From contig NZ_LXES01000018.1 in the NCBI RefSeq assembly GCF_001654845.1, forward strand, positions 38,247-102,246: a DNA stretch of 64,000 nt, given 5' to 3'. Made by a program: the position numbers and the translations under genes. Shown here piece after piece: positions 28,041-35,645 of the stretch. Position 1 is the stretch's first letter. Each line of letters opens with the position of its first letter. The notes beneath the pieces were generated by a model that was given only the letters and a program-made list of their open reading frames with translations, was not told where the DNA came from and made no database searches. This DNA comes from Enterobacter soli ATCC BAA-2102 (lineage in GTDB: Bacteria > Pseudomonadota > Gammaproteobacteria > Enterobacterales > Enterobacteriaceae).

Positions 28041-28346
28041 CTATCTCTGATATAAATGAATAATTTCTTCAGATAATTCACGCGCCAGCAGAGAATTCAT
28101 TAAATGATCCTGGGCGTGCACCATAATTAACGTCATCGGCTGACGGGCTTCACCCGCATCCTGCTCGATCAGTTTGGTTTGCATCTTGTGCGCCTGACGC
28201 GCGTAGCCATCGGCTTCGCGCAGCAGGTTTTTTGCTTCGTCAAGGTTGCCCTGACGCGCAGCGTGCAGTGCTTCAAAGCACAGGCTGCGCGACTGACCAG
28301 CATTGACGATGATTTCCATTACGGCTTCTTCTAAGGCAACCATCAT
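28041..28346 (-). CDS. PTS lactose/cellobiose-family IIA component
   Basis: This 101-aa helical protein has the motif MVHAQDHLMNSLL, in which His77 is the phospho-carrier. Residues EIIVNAGQSRSLCFEAL are typical of the lactose/cellobiose IIA family. It takes phosphate from HPr and passes it to the IIB protein encoded at the head of the operon. It follows the 6-phospho-beta-glucosidase gene by 8 bp. Confidence 0.92.
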   Translation of the reverse strand: MMVALEEAVMEIIVNAGQSRSLCFEALHAARQGNLDEAKNLLREADGYARQAHKMQTKLIEQDAGEARQPMTLIMVHAQDHLMNSLLARELSEEIIHLYQR

Positions 28347-28354
28347 CTCTTTCT

Positions 28355-29728
28355 CTATTTATCGAAACTATTGTTTAACGAGGTAGCGGCAAACCACTCA
28401 CCGCTCTTTTTAACGGTGCGTTGCTGCGTATCTAAATCGAGCTGGATAAATCCATAGCGATTTTTATAGGCATTACACCATGACCAGTTATCAATAAATG
28501 TCCACATATGATAACCAAGACAATTACACCCTTCGCTAATACCTTTATGCAGCCAGGTTAAATGCCCGGAAATAAAATCAATACGGTATTGATCGTTTAT
28601 TTGGCCATTTTCAATAAAGCGTTGTTCATTTTCGACACCCATACCGTTTTCAGAAATAAAGCAGCGTGGGTTGCCATAGTTGTCGCGAAGATTAACCAGA
28701 ATATCGTAAATACCGGGCTCATAGATTTCCCAGCCACGATAAGGGTTCATCTTGCGGCCTGGCATTTCGTAGTTATCAAAGAACCACTCCGGCATAAAGG
28801 GCGCCTGTGGATTCACCGCGCTGTCACGGCACTTCACGCGACGCGGCTGATAATAGTTAACGCCGAGCAGGTCGATTTTCCCTTCTGCAATCAACGCACT
28901 GTCTTCCGGTTTACAGGCTGGAAGCTGATCGTAGGACTTCAGCAGAGTCACCAGGTCGGCCGGGTACTCGCCGCGCAACACCGGGTCGAGGAAGCTGCGG
29001 TTAAACATCAGGTCTGCAATGTGCGCCGCCTTCACATCGGCCGGGTTTTGTGAACGCGGGTACGATGGCGTCAGGTTCAATACAATGCCAATTTCACCCG
29101 CGTAATGACCGGCGCGGTAAGCGCGAACGGCCAGTGCATGAGCCAGCACAGTGTGGTACGCCACCGTCGCCGCACGACGGAAATCCACCACGTTTGGGTA
29201 GTGGAAGTCGTACAGATAACCGCCCTCGACCGGGACGATCGGTTCGTTGAAGGTAAACCAGTGCAGCACGCGATCGCCAAACAGCTCGAAGCAAATTTGC
29301 GCGTAACGGGCATAGGCTTCCACTACGTCACGATTTTCCCAGCCACCGATCTCCTGCATTGCCATCGGCATGTCGAAATGGAACAGGGTGATAAACGGCG
29401 TAATGCCCTGTTCAATCAGCTCATCAATGACCTGGTTATAAAAATCGACTGCCTGTGGGTTCACTTCACCGATACCGTCGGGGATCAGGCGCGCCCAGCT
29501 AATCGAGGTCCGAAAGCTGTTGTGGTTCAGCTGCTTTAATAGCTGAATGTCCGTTTTCCAGTGCTGATAGAACGTGGAGGTCTGCTGCGGCCCCACGCCA
29601 TTGTGAAAACGGTTTGGCTCGCGGGCAAACCAGTAATCCCATGTGGTTTGACCCTCTCTTGTCCCTTCGGTCTGGAGAGCGGAGCTTGCGCTGCCCCACC
29701 AGAAATGCTCGGGAAATGAATATTTCAT
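28355..29728 (-). CDS. 6-phospho-beta-glucosidase (GH1)
   Basis: This 457-aa glycoside hydrolase family 1 enzyme has the N-terminal PEHFWWGSASSALQTEG signature, acid/base TFNEP (Glu162) and nucleophile ISENGMG near the C-terminus. It would hydrolyse the phosphorylated disaccharide produced by the adjacent PTS to glucose-6-phosphate and a sugar or aglycone. It sits between IIC and IIA in the operon. Confidence 0.93.
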   Translation of the reverse strand: MKYSFPEHFWWGSASSALQTEGTREGQTTWDYWFAREPNRFHNGVGPQQTSTFYQHWKTDIQLLKQLNHNSFRTSISWARLIPDGIGEVNPQAVDFYNQVIDELIEQGITPFITLFHFDMPMAMQEIGGWENRDVVEAYARYAQICFELFGDRVLHWFTFNEPIVPVEGGYLYDFHYPNVVDFRRAATVAYHTVLAHALAVRAYRAGHYAGEIGIVLNLTPSYPRSQNPADVKAAHIADLMFNRSFLDPVLRGEYPADLVTLLKSYDQLPACKPEDSALIAEGKIDLLGVNYYQPRRVKCRDSAVNPQAPFMPEWFFDNYEMPGRKMNPYRGWEIYEPGIYDILVNLRDNYGNPRCFISENGMGVENEQRFIENGQINDQYRIDFISGHLTWLHKGISEGCNCLGYHMWTFIDNWSWCNAYKNRYGFIQLDLDTQQRTVKKSGEWFAATSLNNSFDK

Positions 29729-29745
29729 GACGCTTCCTCTTTGAC

Positions 29746-31071
29746 TTAATTGCTTGCTGTTTCAGCGGCACCGACCGTGGCCTGAGCTTTCTGCTCTTCG
29801 TTTTTGAGCAGTGAACGCTCATAAGCACGCAGGAACGGTAAATACATCAGCGCGGACATCACCATACAGACGACGCACATCACCACCGGACTTAACGCCC
29901 AGTTCGCCGCCCATGAGGCACCAATTGGCGCAGGGGTGGTCCATGGTGTTAACGACACAACCTGCGCCAGCCAACCCAGTTTAGTCGCGGCGTACGCCAG
30001 GCAGGCGTTGACCAGCGGAACACACACGAACGGGATGAACAGCATCGGGTTCATGATAATTGGCGCACCGAACAGGATCGGTTCGTTGATGTTAAAGAAG
30101 CTTGGCACAACGCCCATTTTGCCGATGGTGCGCAAGTGCGTTACGCGGCTACGCAGCAGCAGGAACGCCAGCGGCAGAGTCGAGCCCACGCCGCCAATCA
30201 GCAGATAGTGATCCCAGAAACCTTGCAGGTAAACGTGTGGCAGCGCCGCGCCAGCAGCCAGTGCCGCCTGGTTTGCCGACAGGTTTGCCATCCAGAACGG
30301 GTTCATGATGCCGGTGACAATCAGCGAGCCGTGGATGCCGGCGAACCAGAAGATCTGGCACAGCAGCACAGAAAGCAGAATGGCTGGCAGGGAGTCAGAC
30401 GCAGAGACCAGCGGCTCCAGCAGGTGCATAATTGCCTGCGGAATAATCATCCCGGTTTGTGCTTCAATAAACAGGTTCAGCGGGTGCAGCGTGCCGATCA
30501 CCACCATCACCGGGATCAGAATTTCAAACGAACGCGCCACGCCGGTTGGCACTTCTTTCGGCAGGCGAATGGTCACGTTGTTCTGTTTCAACCACGCGTA
30601 CACACGGGTAGAGTAAATCGCGGTGATAAGCGCAGTGAAAATCCCCTGGCCAGACAGATACTGGGTAGAGATTTTGCCGTCGGCATAGGGTGCGGCAACC
30701 AGCAGAAACGCCATAAAGGCCAGCAGGCCGGACATCACCGGGTCGAGGTTAAACTGACGCCCCAGGCTCGCACCAATCCCCACTGAAATGAAGAAAGTCA
30801 TCACGCCCATGCTGAGGTTAAACGGCAGCATCAGCTGTTCGCGATAGGTCTGGGAGAAATCCAGCCAGCCGCGGGCGAAGCTGTTGGTGGTATCCGCTGA
30901 GAACGGCGGGAAGATGAACACCAGCATAAACGAGCCGATGATCATAAACGGCAGGGCGGCGGTAAAGCCGTCGCGGATCGCAATCACATACTTCTGCTGT
31001 CCGAGCTTTGCCGCCAGCGGGGTAATAGATTGCTCAATAACCGCGACCATTGATTGATATAACGAACTCAT
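29746..31071 (-). CDS. PTS lactose/cellobiose-family IIC permease
   Basis: This 441-aa polytopic membrane protein has about ten hydrophobic segments and the conserved IIC substrate-site stretch (FFNINEPILFGAPIIMNP). It imports the beta-glucoside while IIB phosphorylates it. It is separated by 17 bp from the downstream 6-phospho-beta-glucosidase and 11 bp from IIB. Confidence 0.93.
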   Translation of the reverse strand: MSSLYQSMVAVIEQSITPLAAKLGQQKYVIAIRDGFTAALPFMIIGSFMLVFIFPPFSADTTNSFARGWLDFSQTYREQLMLPFNLSMGVMTFFISVGIGASLGRQFNLDPVMSGLLAFMAFLLVAAPYADGKISTQYLSGQGIFTALITAIYSTRVYAWLKQNNVTIRLPKEVPTGVARSFEILIPVMVVIGTLHPLNLFIEAQTGMIIPQAIMHLLEPLVSASDSLPAILLSVLLCQIFWFAGIHGSLIVTGIMNPFWMANLSANQAALAAGAALPHVYLQGFWDHYLLIGGVGSTLPLAFLLLRSRVTHLRTIGKMGVVPSFFNINEPILFGAPIIMNPMLFIPFVCVPLVNACLAYAATKLGWLAQVVSLTPWTTPAPIGASWAANWALSPVVMCVVCMVMSALMYLPFLRAYERSLLKNEEQKAQATVGAAETASN

Positions 31072-31082
31072 GTGAACACCTT

Positions 31083-31403
31083 TTAGTGTGCCGCTTCGAT
31101 GAGCGACAGTGCATAGTCCAGTACTTTATCGCCACGTTGCATCCCGTAGTCCATCATGTCGATGGCTTGTACCGGAATACCTTGCGTAGCCGCCTTGTCT
31201 GAGAGTGTCTGTAACATGTATTTCACTTGCGGTCCGAGAAGTACAACCTGGTATTGCGGAAACTGCGTATCAAATTCGGAAACACCGTACGCATCAATCT
31301 TGACCGGCAAACCACGTTCTTTCGCGACATCGACCATTTTGCTGACCAGCAGGCTGGTGGACATCCCGGCAGAGCAGCACAGCATAATCTTGAACATCGA
31401 CAA
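31083..31403 (-). CDS. PTS lactose/cellobiose-family IIB component
   Basis: This 106-aa protein starts MSMFKIMLCCSAGMSTSLLV; Cys10 in the CSAGMSTS loop is the phosphorylated residue. It transfers phosphate from IIA to the incoming sugar. It is the first gene of the five-gene operon, and a LacI-type operator lies about 50 bp upstream of its start. Confidence 0.93.
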   Translation of the reverse strand: MSMFKIMLCCSAGMSTSLLVSKMVDVAKERGLPVKIDAYGVSEFDTQFPQYQVVLLGPQVKYMLQTLSDKAATQGIPVQAIDMMDYGMQRGDKVLDYALSLIEAAH

Positions 31404-31452
31404 CCATCCTCTAAATGTAAAAAGTTATTGCGAGGATGATTGGACATCATAC

Positions 31453-31466
31453 GGAAACCGGTTTCC
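31453..31466. promoter_or_regulatory. LacI-type operator of the beta-glucoside operon
   Basis: GGAAACCGGTTTCC is a perfect 14-bp palindrome of LacI/GalR type with a central CG. It lies 50 bp upstream of the IIB gene in the divergent gap with the LacI regulator gene, and a related site lies at 31578-31592. Confidence 0.8.
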
Positions 31467-31577
31467 ATTTATAAAAGAAAGAAATGTGACAGCCATCAAG
31501 AAGCGTTGCTTATGGGGCTTGTTACCACGATCTGTGTCACAGAATTTGGCGATTAAGACCTCATTTTGAGTGGAAAC

Positions 31578-31592
31578 GGAAAATCGGTTTCC
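31578..31592. promoter_or_regulatory. Second LacI-type operator, nearer the regulator gene
   Basis: GGAAAATCGGTTTCC is an imperfect copy of the operator at 31453, with further GGAAAC half-sites just beside it (31572-31577, 31602-31607). It lies about 100 bp before the regulator gene. The two operators are 125 bp apart, a distance that permits looping or autoregulation. Confidence 0.7.
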
Positions 31593-31691
31593 ATGAAAAA
31601 CGGAAACGGATATACTCCATTCTGGCTATAATGTGAGCCGTAGCGGTTATGGAATTTACAGGTGCGGGTGGTTGCCTGTCAGGGGAGAGAG

Positions 31692-32642
31692 ATGTCTACA
31701 ATCAACGATGTATCACGTCTGGCCGGGGTGTCCAAAGCCACGGTATCACGGGTGTTGAGTGGGTCGCGTGGCGTAAAGGAAGCCAGCCGTCTGGCCGTTC
31801 TGAAAGCGGTGGATGAGCTGAACTACCGGCCTAATGTGATTGCACAGTCGCTGCTGAGCCAGTCCACGGGCTGTATTGGCGTGATTTGCGCGCAGGAAAA
31901 TATTAACCAGACTACCGGTTATCTTTACGCGCTGGAAAAACACCTCAGTCAGCATCAAAAACACCTGCTGTTGCGTTTTGCGCATACCAAAGCGGAAGTG
32001 ATGCACGCGCTTGAAGAGCTCTCCTGCGGCTTATGTGATGACATCCTGGTGATCGGCGCGCGTTTCCCGCTGGATATCGAGATGGAAAACGTCATTCTGG
32101 TCGACTGCATGGAAGCTGATAACGCCAACAGCATTCAGTTTGATCATGCCTTCGCCGCCGAAACCGCCTGTAACTACCTCACCAGCCAGGGGCGTCGCCA
32201 GATTGCGCTGATCCAGCCACAGGGTAGCGGTTTTGCCGACCAGGTGCTGCTGGGCTATAAGCACGCGCTGGAGAAAAATTTCCTGCCCTTTAACCGTAAT
32301 CTGGTCTTTATGGAGGCAACGTCTTCTTCCGTTGCACTCCAGGAGCTTCTCAATAACGCCACCACGCTGAACTTTAACGCGCTGCTGGTGGCTGACGAAC
32401 AGGAAGCCCAGCGTGTTATTCCGCAGTTGCAGGCGTTTAATAAATCCGTACCGGACGACATTATGGTCTTCAGCCTTGCCGGTTCGCTGCATCTGCCGGG
32501 TATCCCGGTGATCCCGGCCATTGAGTATTCGATGGATGCGATGGCAGCGAGAATTGTGGCCTGGCTGAACGAGAAAACGCAGATGCTCGGGTCGTACGTC
32601 TTACGCGGAGATTTGATCATTCCTGATATACGTAAGCGTTAA
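31692..32642 (+). CDS. LacI-family regulator of the beta-glucoside operon
   Basis: This 316-aa protein starts MSTINDVSRLAGVSKATVSRVLSG, a textbook LacI HTH plus hinge. The upstream in-frame extension to 31662 is unlikely, because GGGGAGAGAG is a good ribosome site for the start at 31692. A sugar-binding type 1 periplasmic-like domain follows (residues 60-316). It is divergent from the PTS operon, with two palindromic operators between them, so it probably represses that operon and itself. Confidence 0.92.
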   Translation: MSTINDVSRLAGVSKATVSRVLSGSRGVKEASRLAVLKAVDELNYRPNVIAQSLLSQSTGCIGVICAQENINQTTGYLYALEKHLSQHQKHLLLRFAHTKAEVMHALEELSCGLCDDILVIGARFPLDIEMENVILVDCMEADNANSIQFDHAFAAETACNYLTSQGRRQIALIQPQGSGFADQVLLGYKHALEKNFLPFNRNLVFMEATSSSVALQELLNNATTLNFNALLVADEQEAQRVIPQLQAFNKSVPDDIMVFSLAGSLHLPGIPVIPAIEYSMDAMAARIVAWLNEKTQMLGSYVLRGDLIIPDIRKR

Positions 32643-32651
32643 AAATGGTGT

Positions 32652-32682
32652 GTAGGCCGGGTAAGCGCAGCGCCACCCGGCG
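32652..32682. repeat. REP-like element
   Basis: GTAGGCCGGGTAAGCGCAGC followed by GCCACCCGGCG is a typical enterobacterial REP-type palindrome. It lies between convergent lacI-type and yicS genes. Similar copies are at 34254, 44214-44284 and 47073. Confidence 0.85.
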
Positions 32683-32701
32683 AGAAGCACGTGCCCAACC
32701 C

Positions 32702-32998
32702 TCAATAATCTTCCATACAATCAATCTGCCCGATCGCCGCCCAGTAGCCATCCAGATTGTCGCGCTTCACCGCCGTGATGGCGTTTTTCACCAGCAGTTG
32801 ATTTGCCTCGGATGACAAAATCATCGCCTGCCACTCTTTATCACTCTGTTTTCGCTGCGGCGTGCAGGTTTTCTTGATGTCTTTTAGCACCTGCTGCTTA
32901 ATCTGCGCGTCCTTAGCCGGGCTTTCTTCCTCCTGGGCATGAACGAACGCGGCGAACAGCAGGCAAACAATCAGGCAAAAAAGGTGTGCAGATTTCAT
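32702..32998 (-). CDS. yicS: Secreted small protein YicS
   Basis: This 98-aa protein has a signal peptide (MKSAHLFCLIVCLLFAAFVHA) and a small helical mature part with two cysteines (KKTCTPQRKQ and GQIDCMEDY), a possible disulfide. It matches E. coli YicS in length and the Cys-containing ends. Its function is unknown; a periplasmic location is predicted. Confidence 0.82.
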   Translation of the reverse strand: MKSAHLFCLIVCLLFAAFVHAQEEESPAKDAQIKQQVLKDIKKTCTPQRKQSDKEWQAMILSSEANQLLVKNAITAVKRDNLDGYWAAIGQIDCMEDY

Positions 32999-33085
32999 TG
33001 AAACCTCCGGTATTGAGTCACATGTTTCACCTGAAATATATAGTTACATTCACCGTTCCGACTCAAGCCGAAAGTATGAATTTGC

Positions 33086-34240
33086 TCATTCGCGCGTATG
33101 AGTACCGATTACCAGTGCAATGCTATAGCTGACGACCACGGCGAAACTCATTTTCAGCATAGTTTCTCCGCCAATCCCGGCAAGTGGTGCCGCAATCCCG
33201 CCGAACAAAAACATCAGCATTCCCAGAATGGCCGACGCCGTACCCGACTCGCGAGCCTCGACCGCGCTCATGGCCTCTGAGCCCGCAATGGTGCTGATCC
33301 CACTGTTAAACGCGACGGTGAAAAATAGCGCGATCAGCGCAAGCGCTGAGAGGTGCATCCAGGCGAAGAGCAGCGTTAATGCGCCCGCGGCAACGGCCAG
33401 CACCAGACCTATTTGCATCAACCCTTCCGAGGGATGGCGACGGGCCAGACGAGAAAAGATCAGCGCGGAAATAATCAGCCCGATACCGTTTATGCCGAAC
33501 AACAGACTAAATTGCATGGCGCTCAGGCCATATTCGTTTTGCAATACAAACGAGGAGGCACCGATATAGGAAAAAAGTCCCGCCAGCATAAAGGCCTGAA
33601 TCAGACAGAAGCGCATAAAACGGCGATTTTTCAGTACCGTTTTAGCCGTGCCCAGCAGCGATCCCGCGCTGGATTTTTCACTGAGTGATTCACGGATAAA
33701 CAGCTGGCTGGCGATCAGCAACGCCAGACCCGCACCGGCCATCACCCAGAACAGCATCCGCCAGTCGAAGTGTGATGAGATATAACCGCCCAGTACCGGA
33801 GAAACCACCGGCGCAATGCCGTTAACTGTCATCAGCAGGGCGAAGAACTGCGTCAGCATCGTGCCGTGATAATTATCGCGGGCGATAGAGCGCGCCAGAA
33901 CCGAGCCACCCGCTCCGGCAACGCCCTGTAAAAACCGCCAGACAATCAGCGCGTAGATATTCTGCGTGGTGGCACATAGCACAGAAGCTACCACAAACAG
34001 CAGCAGCGAAATCAGGAGCGGCATTTTTCGCCCCATGCGATCGCTCAGCGGGCCGAAAAAGAGCTGCCCAAGCCCGAGGCCAATCAGCGCCGAGGTCAGC
34101 GAAAGCTGGGTCAGCGTGGTGGAGGTGTTCAGATGCGTGGCGATCTCCGGCAGCGCCGGAAGATAAAAATCAGAGCACAATGGCCCGATGGCCGTCAGCA
34201 GGCCAAGAATCGCTGCAAATGAGAAAGAGAGTTTTGCCAT
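33086..34240 (-). CDS. Bcr/CflA-type multidrug efflux MFS transporter
   Basis: This protein of about 384 aa has 12 TM segments and Bcr/CflA features: PLCSDFYLPALPEIATHLN in TM1, then FFGPLSDRMGRKMPLL. I place the start at 34240 (MAKLSFSF); a farther ATG at 34282 would run through a REP-like element and is less likely. It probably exports drugs such as bicyclomycin or chloramphenicol analogues; the actual substrate is unknown. It is downstream of the RND pump operon on the same strand. Confidence 0.85.
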   Translation of the reverse strand: MAKLSFSFAAILGLLTAIGPLCSDFYLPALPEIATHLNTSTTLTQLSLTSALIGLGLGQLFFGPLSDRMGRKMPLLISLLLFVVASVLCATTQNIYALIVWRFLQGVAGAGGSVLARSIARDNYHGTMLTQFFALLMTVNGIAPVVSPVLGGYISSHFDWRMLFWVMAGAGLALLIASQLFIRESLSEKSSAGSLLGTAKTVLKNRRFMRFCLIQAFMLAGLFSYIGASSFVLQNEYGLSAMQFSLLFGINGIGLIISALIFSRLARRHPSEGLMQIGLVLAVAAGALTLLFAWMHLSALALIALFFTVAFNSGISTIAGSEAMSAVEARESGTASAILGMLMFLFGGIAAPLAGIGGETMLKMSFAVVVSYSIALVIGTHTRE

Positions 34241-34253
34241 ATTGATCTGTCCC

Positions 34254-34275
34254 GTAGGCCGGGCAAGCGCCCGGC
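34254..34275. repeat. REP-like element between the OMF and MFS genes
   Basis: GTAGGCCGGGCAAGCGCCCGGC is a short REP palindrome copy. Its presence supports starting the MFS gene downstream at 34240. Confidence 0.7.
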
Positions 34276-34283
34276 TAACCATG

Positions 34284-35645
34284 CTAAAGACCGCCGCCCA
34301 GTGACTGCCACAAGGTGATGCGGTTTTCCAGGTCGGTTTGTTGTAATGAAATCAGTGATGCCTGCGCCGACCACAGCGACCTCTGCGCGGTCAGGACCGT
34401 CAGATAATCCCCCGCGCCGGCCTGATAGCTGCGCGTTGCTACATCCAGCGTTTTTTGCTCGGCGGCCACGTATTCACGCTGAGCATCCAGCTGCTCGCTC
34501 AGCGTTTCGCGCCGTGCCAACGCATCGGCCACATCCCTGAACGCGCTCTGGATGGTTTTTTCGTAGGTGGCAATCAGCCCTTTTTTCTCTGCTTCAGCGT
34601 AGCGCAGCTGCGTCATGTTGTTGCCGCCGCTAAACAGCGGCAGGGTGATGGATGGCGCGAACGACCAGACCTTCAAGCCGTGGCTGAACAGGGACGACAG
34701 CGAATCGCTGCCCATACCTGCGCTGGCAGTGAGCGAAATCGTCGGGAAGAAGTTGGCGCGCGCAGCGCCGATATTGGCATTCGCACTCAGCAGGTTATGT
34801 TCTGCCTCCTGAATATCCGGGCGGCGCAGCAGTGTGCTCGAGCTGACGCCTGCCGGGATCAGGGTGATGGCGTTATCGCTCAGGCTCTCCAGCGTGCCGG
34901 GCAGCAGGTTATCCGGTACGGTCGCGCCCGCCAGCAGATTCAGGGCGTTTTTGTCCTGCATCACCTGGGTTTGATAACTCGCCACGCTGGCCCGCGCCTG
35001 CTGGTAAACGGCCATCGCTGAGCTGACATCCGTGGCCGCCGCAACGCCGACTTGCTGCTGGCGTTTCACGATGTTGAGAGAATTCGCGGCACTCTCCATC
35101 GTCGATTTCGCCAGCGCCAGGTTGCTGTTATCGGCGGCGAGAGTAACCCAGGCCGTCGTCAGCTCGCTGACCATCGTCAGGCGGGTATTCTGGGCGGTGA
35201 ATTCGCTGGCAAGCCAGGTTTCACGCGCCGCCCGGGACAGGCTCTGGTTACGGCCGAACAGATCCAGCTCGAAGCTGGATACCGCGCCGTTGGCTTCGTC
35301 GCTGGTGGTCACACCGCTTGCCAGCGTGCGGCTGCGGGTGTGGCTCAGTTCCGCGTCCACCGTCGGGAACAGTGACGAACGGGTTTCACCGTACTGAGCG
35401 CGGGCGGCGTCGATATCCGCAATCGCTTTTTGCACATCACGGTTACTGTTGAGCGCCATCGTCACCACGCTTTTCAGCCGCGCATCGTTCATCACCTGCT
35501 GCCACTGGCTGACCACGGTATTGGCTTCACCGTGTGCGCCCGGCAACGTCGCCGGGACGGGTGCGTCAGGGCGCTGATAAGTTGGATCGAGCGAGACACA
35601 GCCTGCGCTCAGCAGGGCTAAGACTAAAACAGAGACACGAAACAT
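34284..35645 (-). CDS. Outer-membrane efflux lipoprotein (NodT/OprM type)
   Basis: This 453-aa TolC-fold protein has a lipoprotein signal (MFRVSVLVLALLSAGC, Cys16). Two repeats of long helices are visible (VQKAIADIDAARAQYGETRSS, LLSANANIGAARANFFPTISL) with SFELDLFGRNQSLSRAARETWLAS between. It forms the outer-membrane exit duct of the RND pump encoded just upstream. Its start shares one base with the RND stop, so translation is coupled. Confidence 0.92.
   Translation of the reverse strand: MFRVSVLVLALLSAGCVSLDPTYQRPDAPVPATLPGAHGEANTVVSQWQQVMNDARLKSVVTMALNSNRDVQKAIADIDAARAQYGETRSSLFPTVDAELSHTRSRTLASGVTTSDEANGAVSSFELDLFGRNQSLSRAARETWLASEFTAQNTRLTMVSELTTAWVTLAADNSNLALAKSTMESAANSLNIVKRQQQVGVAAATDVSSAMAVYQQARASVASYQTQVMQDKNALNLLAGATVPDNLLPGTLESLSDNAITLIPAGVSSSTLLRRPDIQEAEHNLLSANANIGAARANFFPTISLTASAGMGSDSLSSLFSHGLKVWSFAPSITLPLFSGGNNMTQLRYAEAEKKGLIATYEKTIQSAFRDVADALARRETLSEQLDAQREYVAAEQKTLDVATRSYQAGAGDYLTVLTAQRSLWSAQASLISLQQTDLENRITLWQSLGGGL

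Noticed and set aside
34241..34282. N-terminal extension of the Bcr-type MFS protein (MVSRALARPTGQIN)
   Set aside because: The extension is coded by a REP-like element and is not hydrophobic; the downstream ATG at 34240 gives the normal family start.
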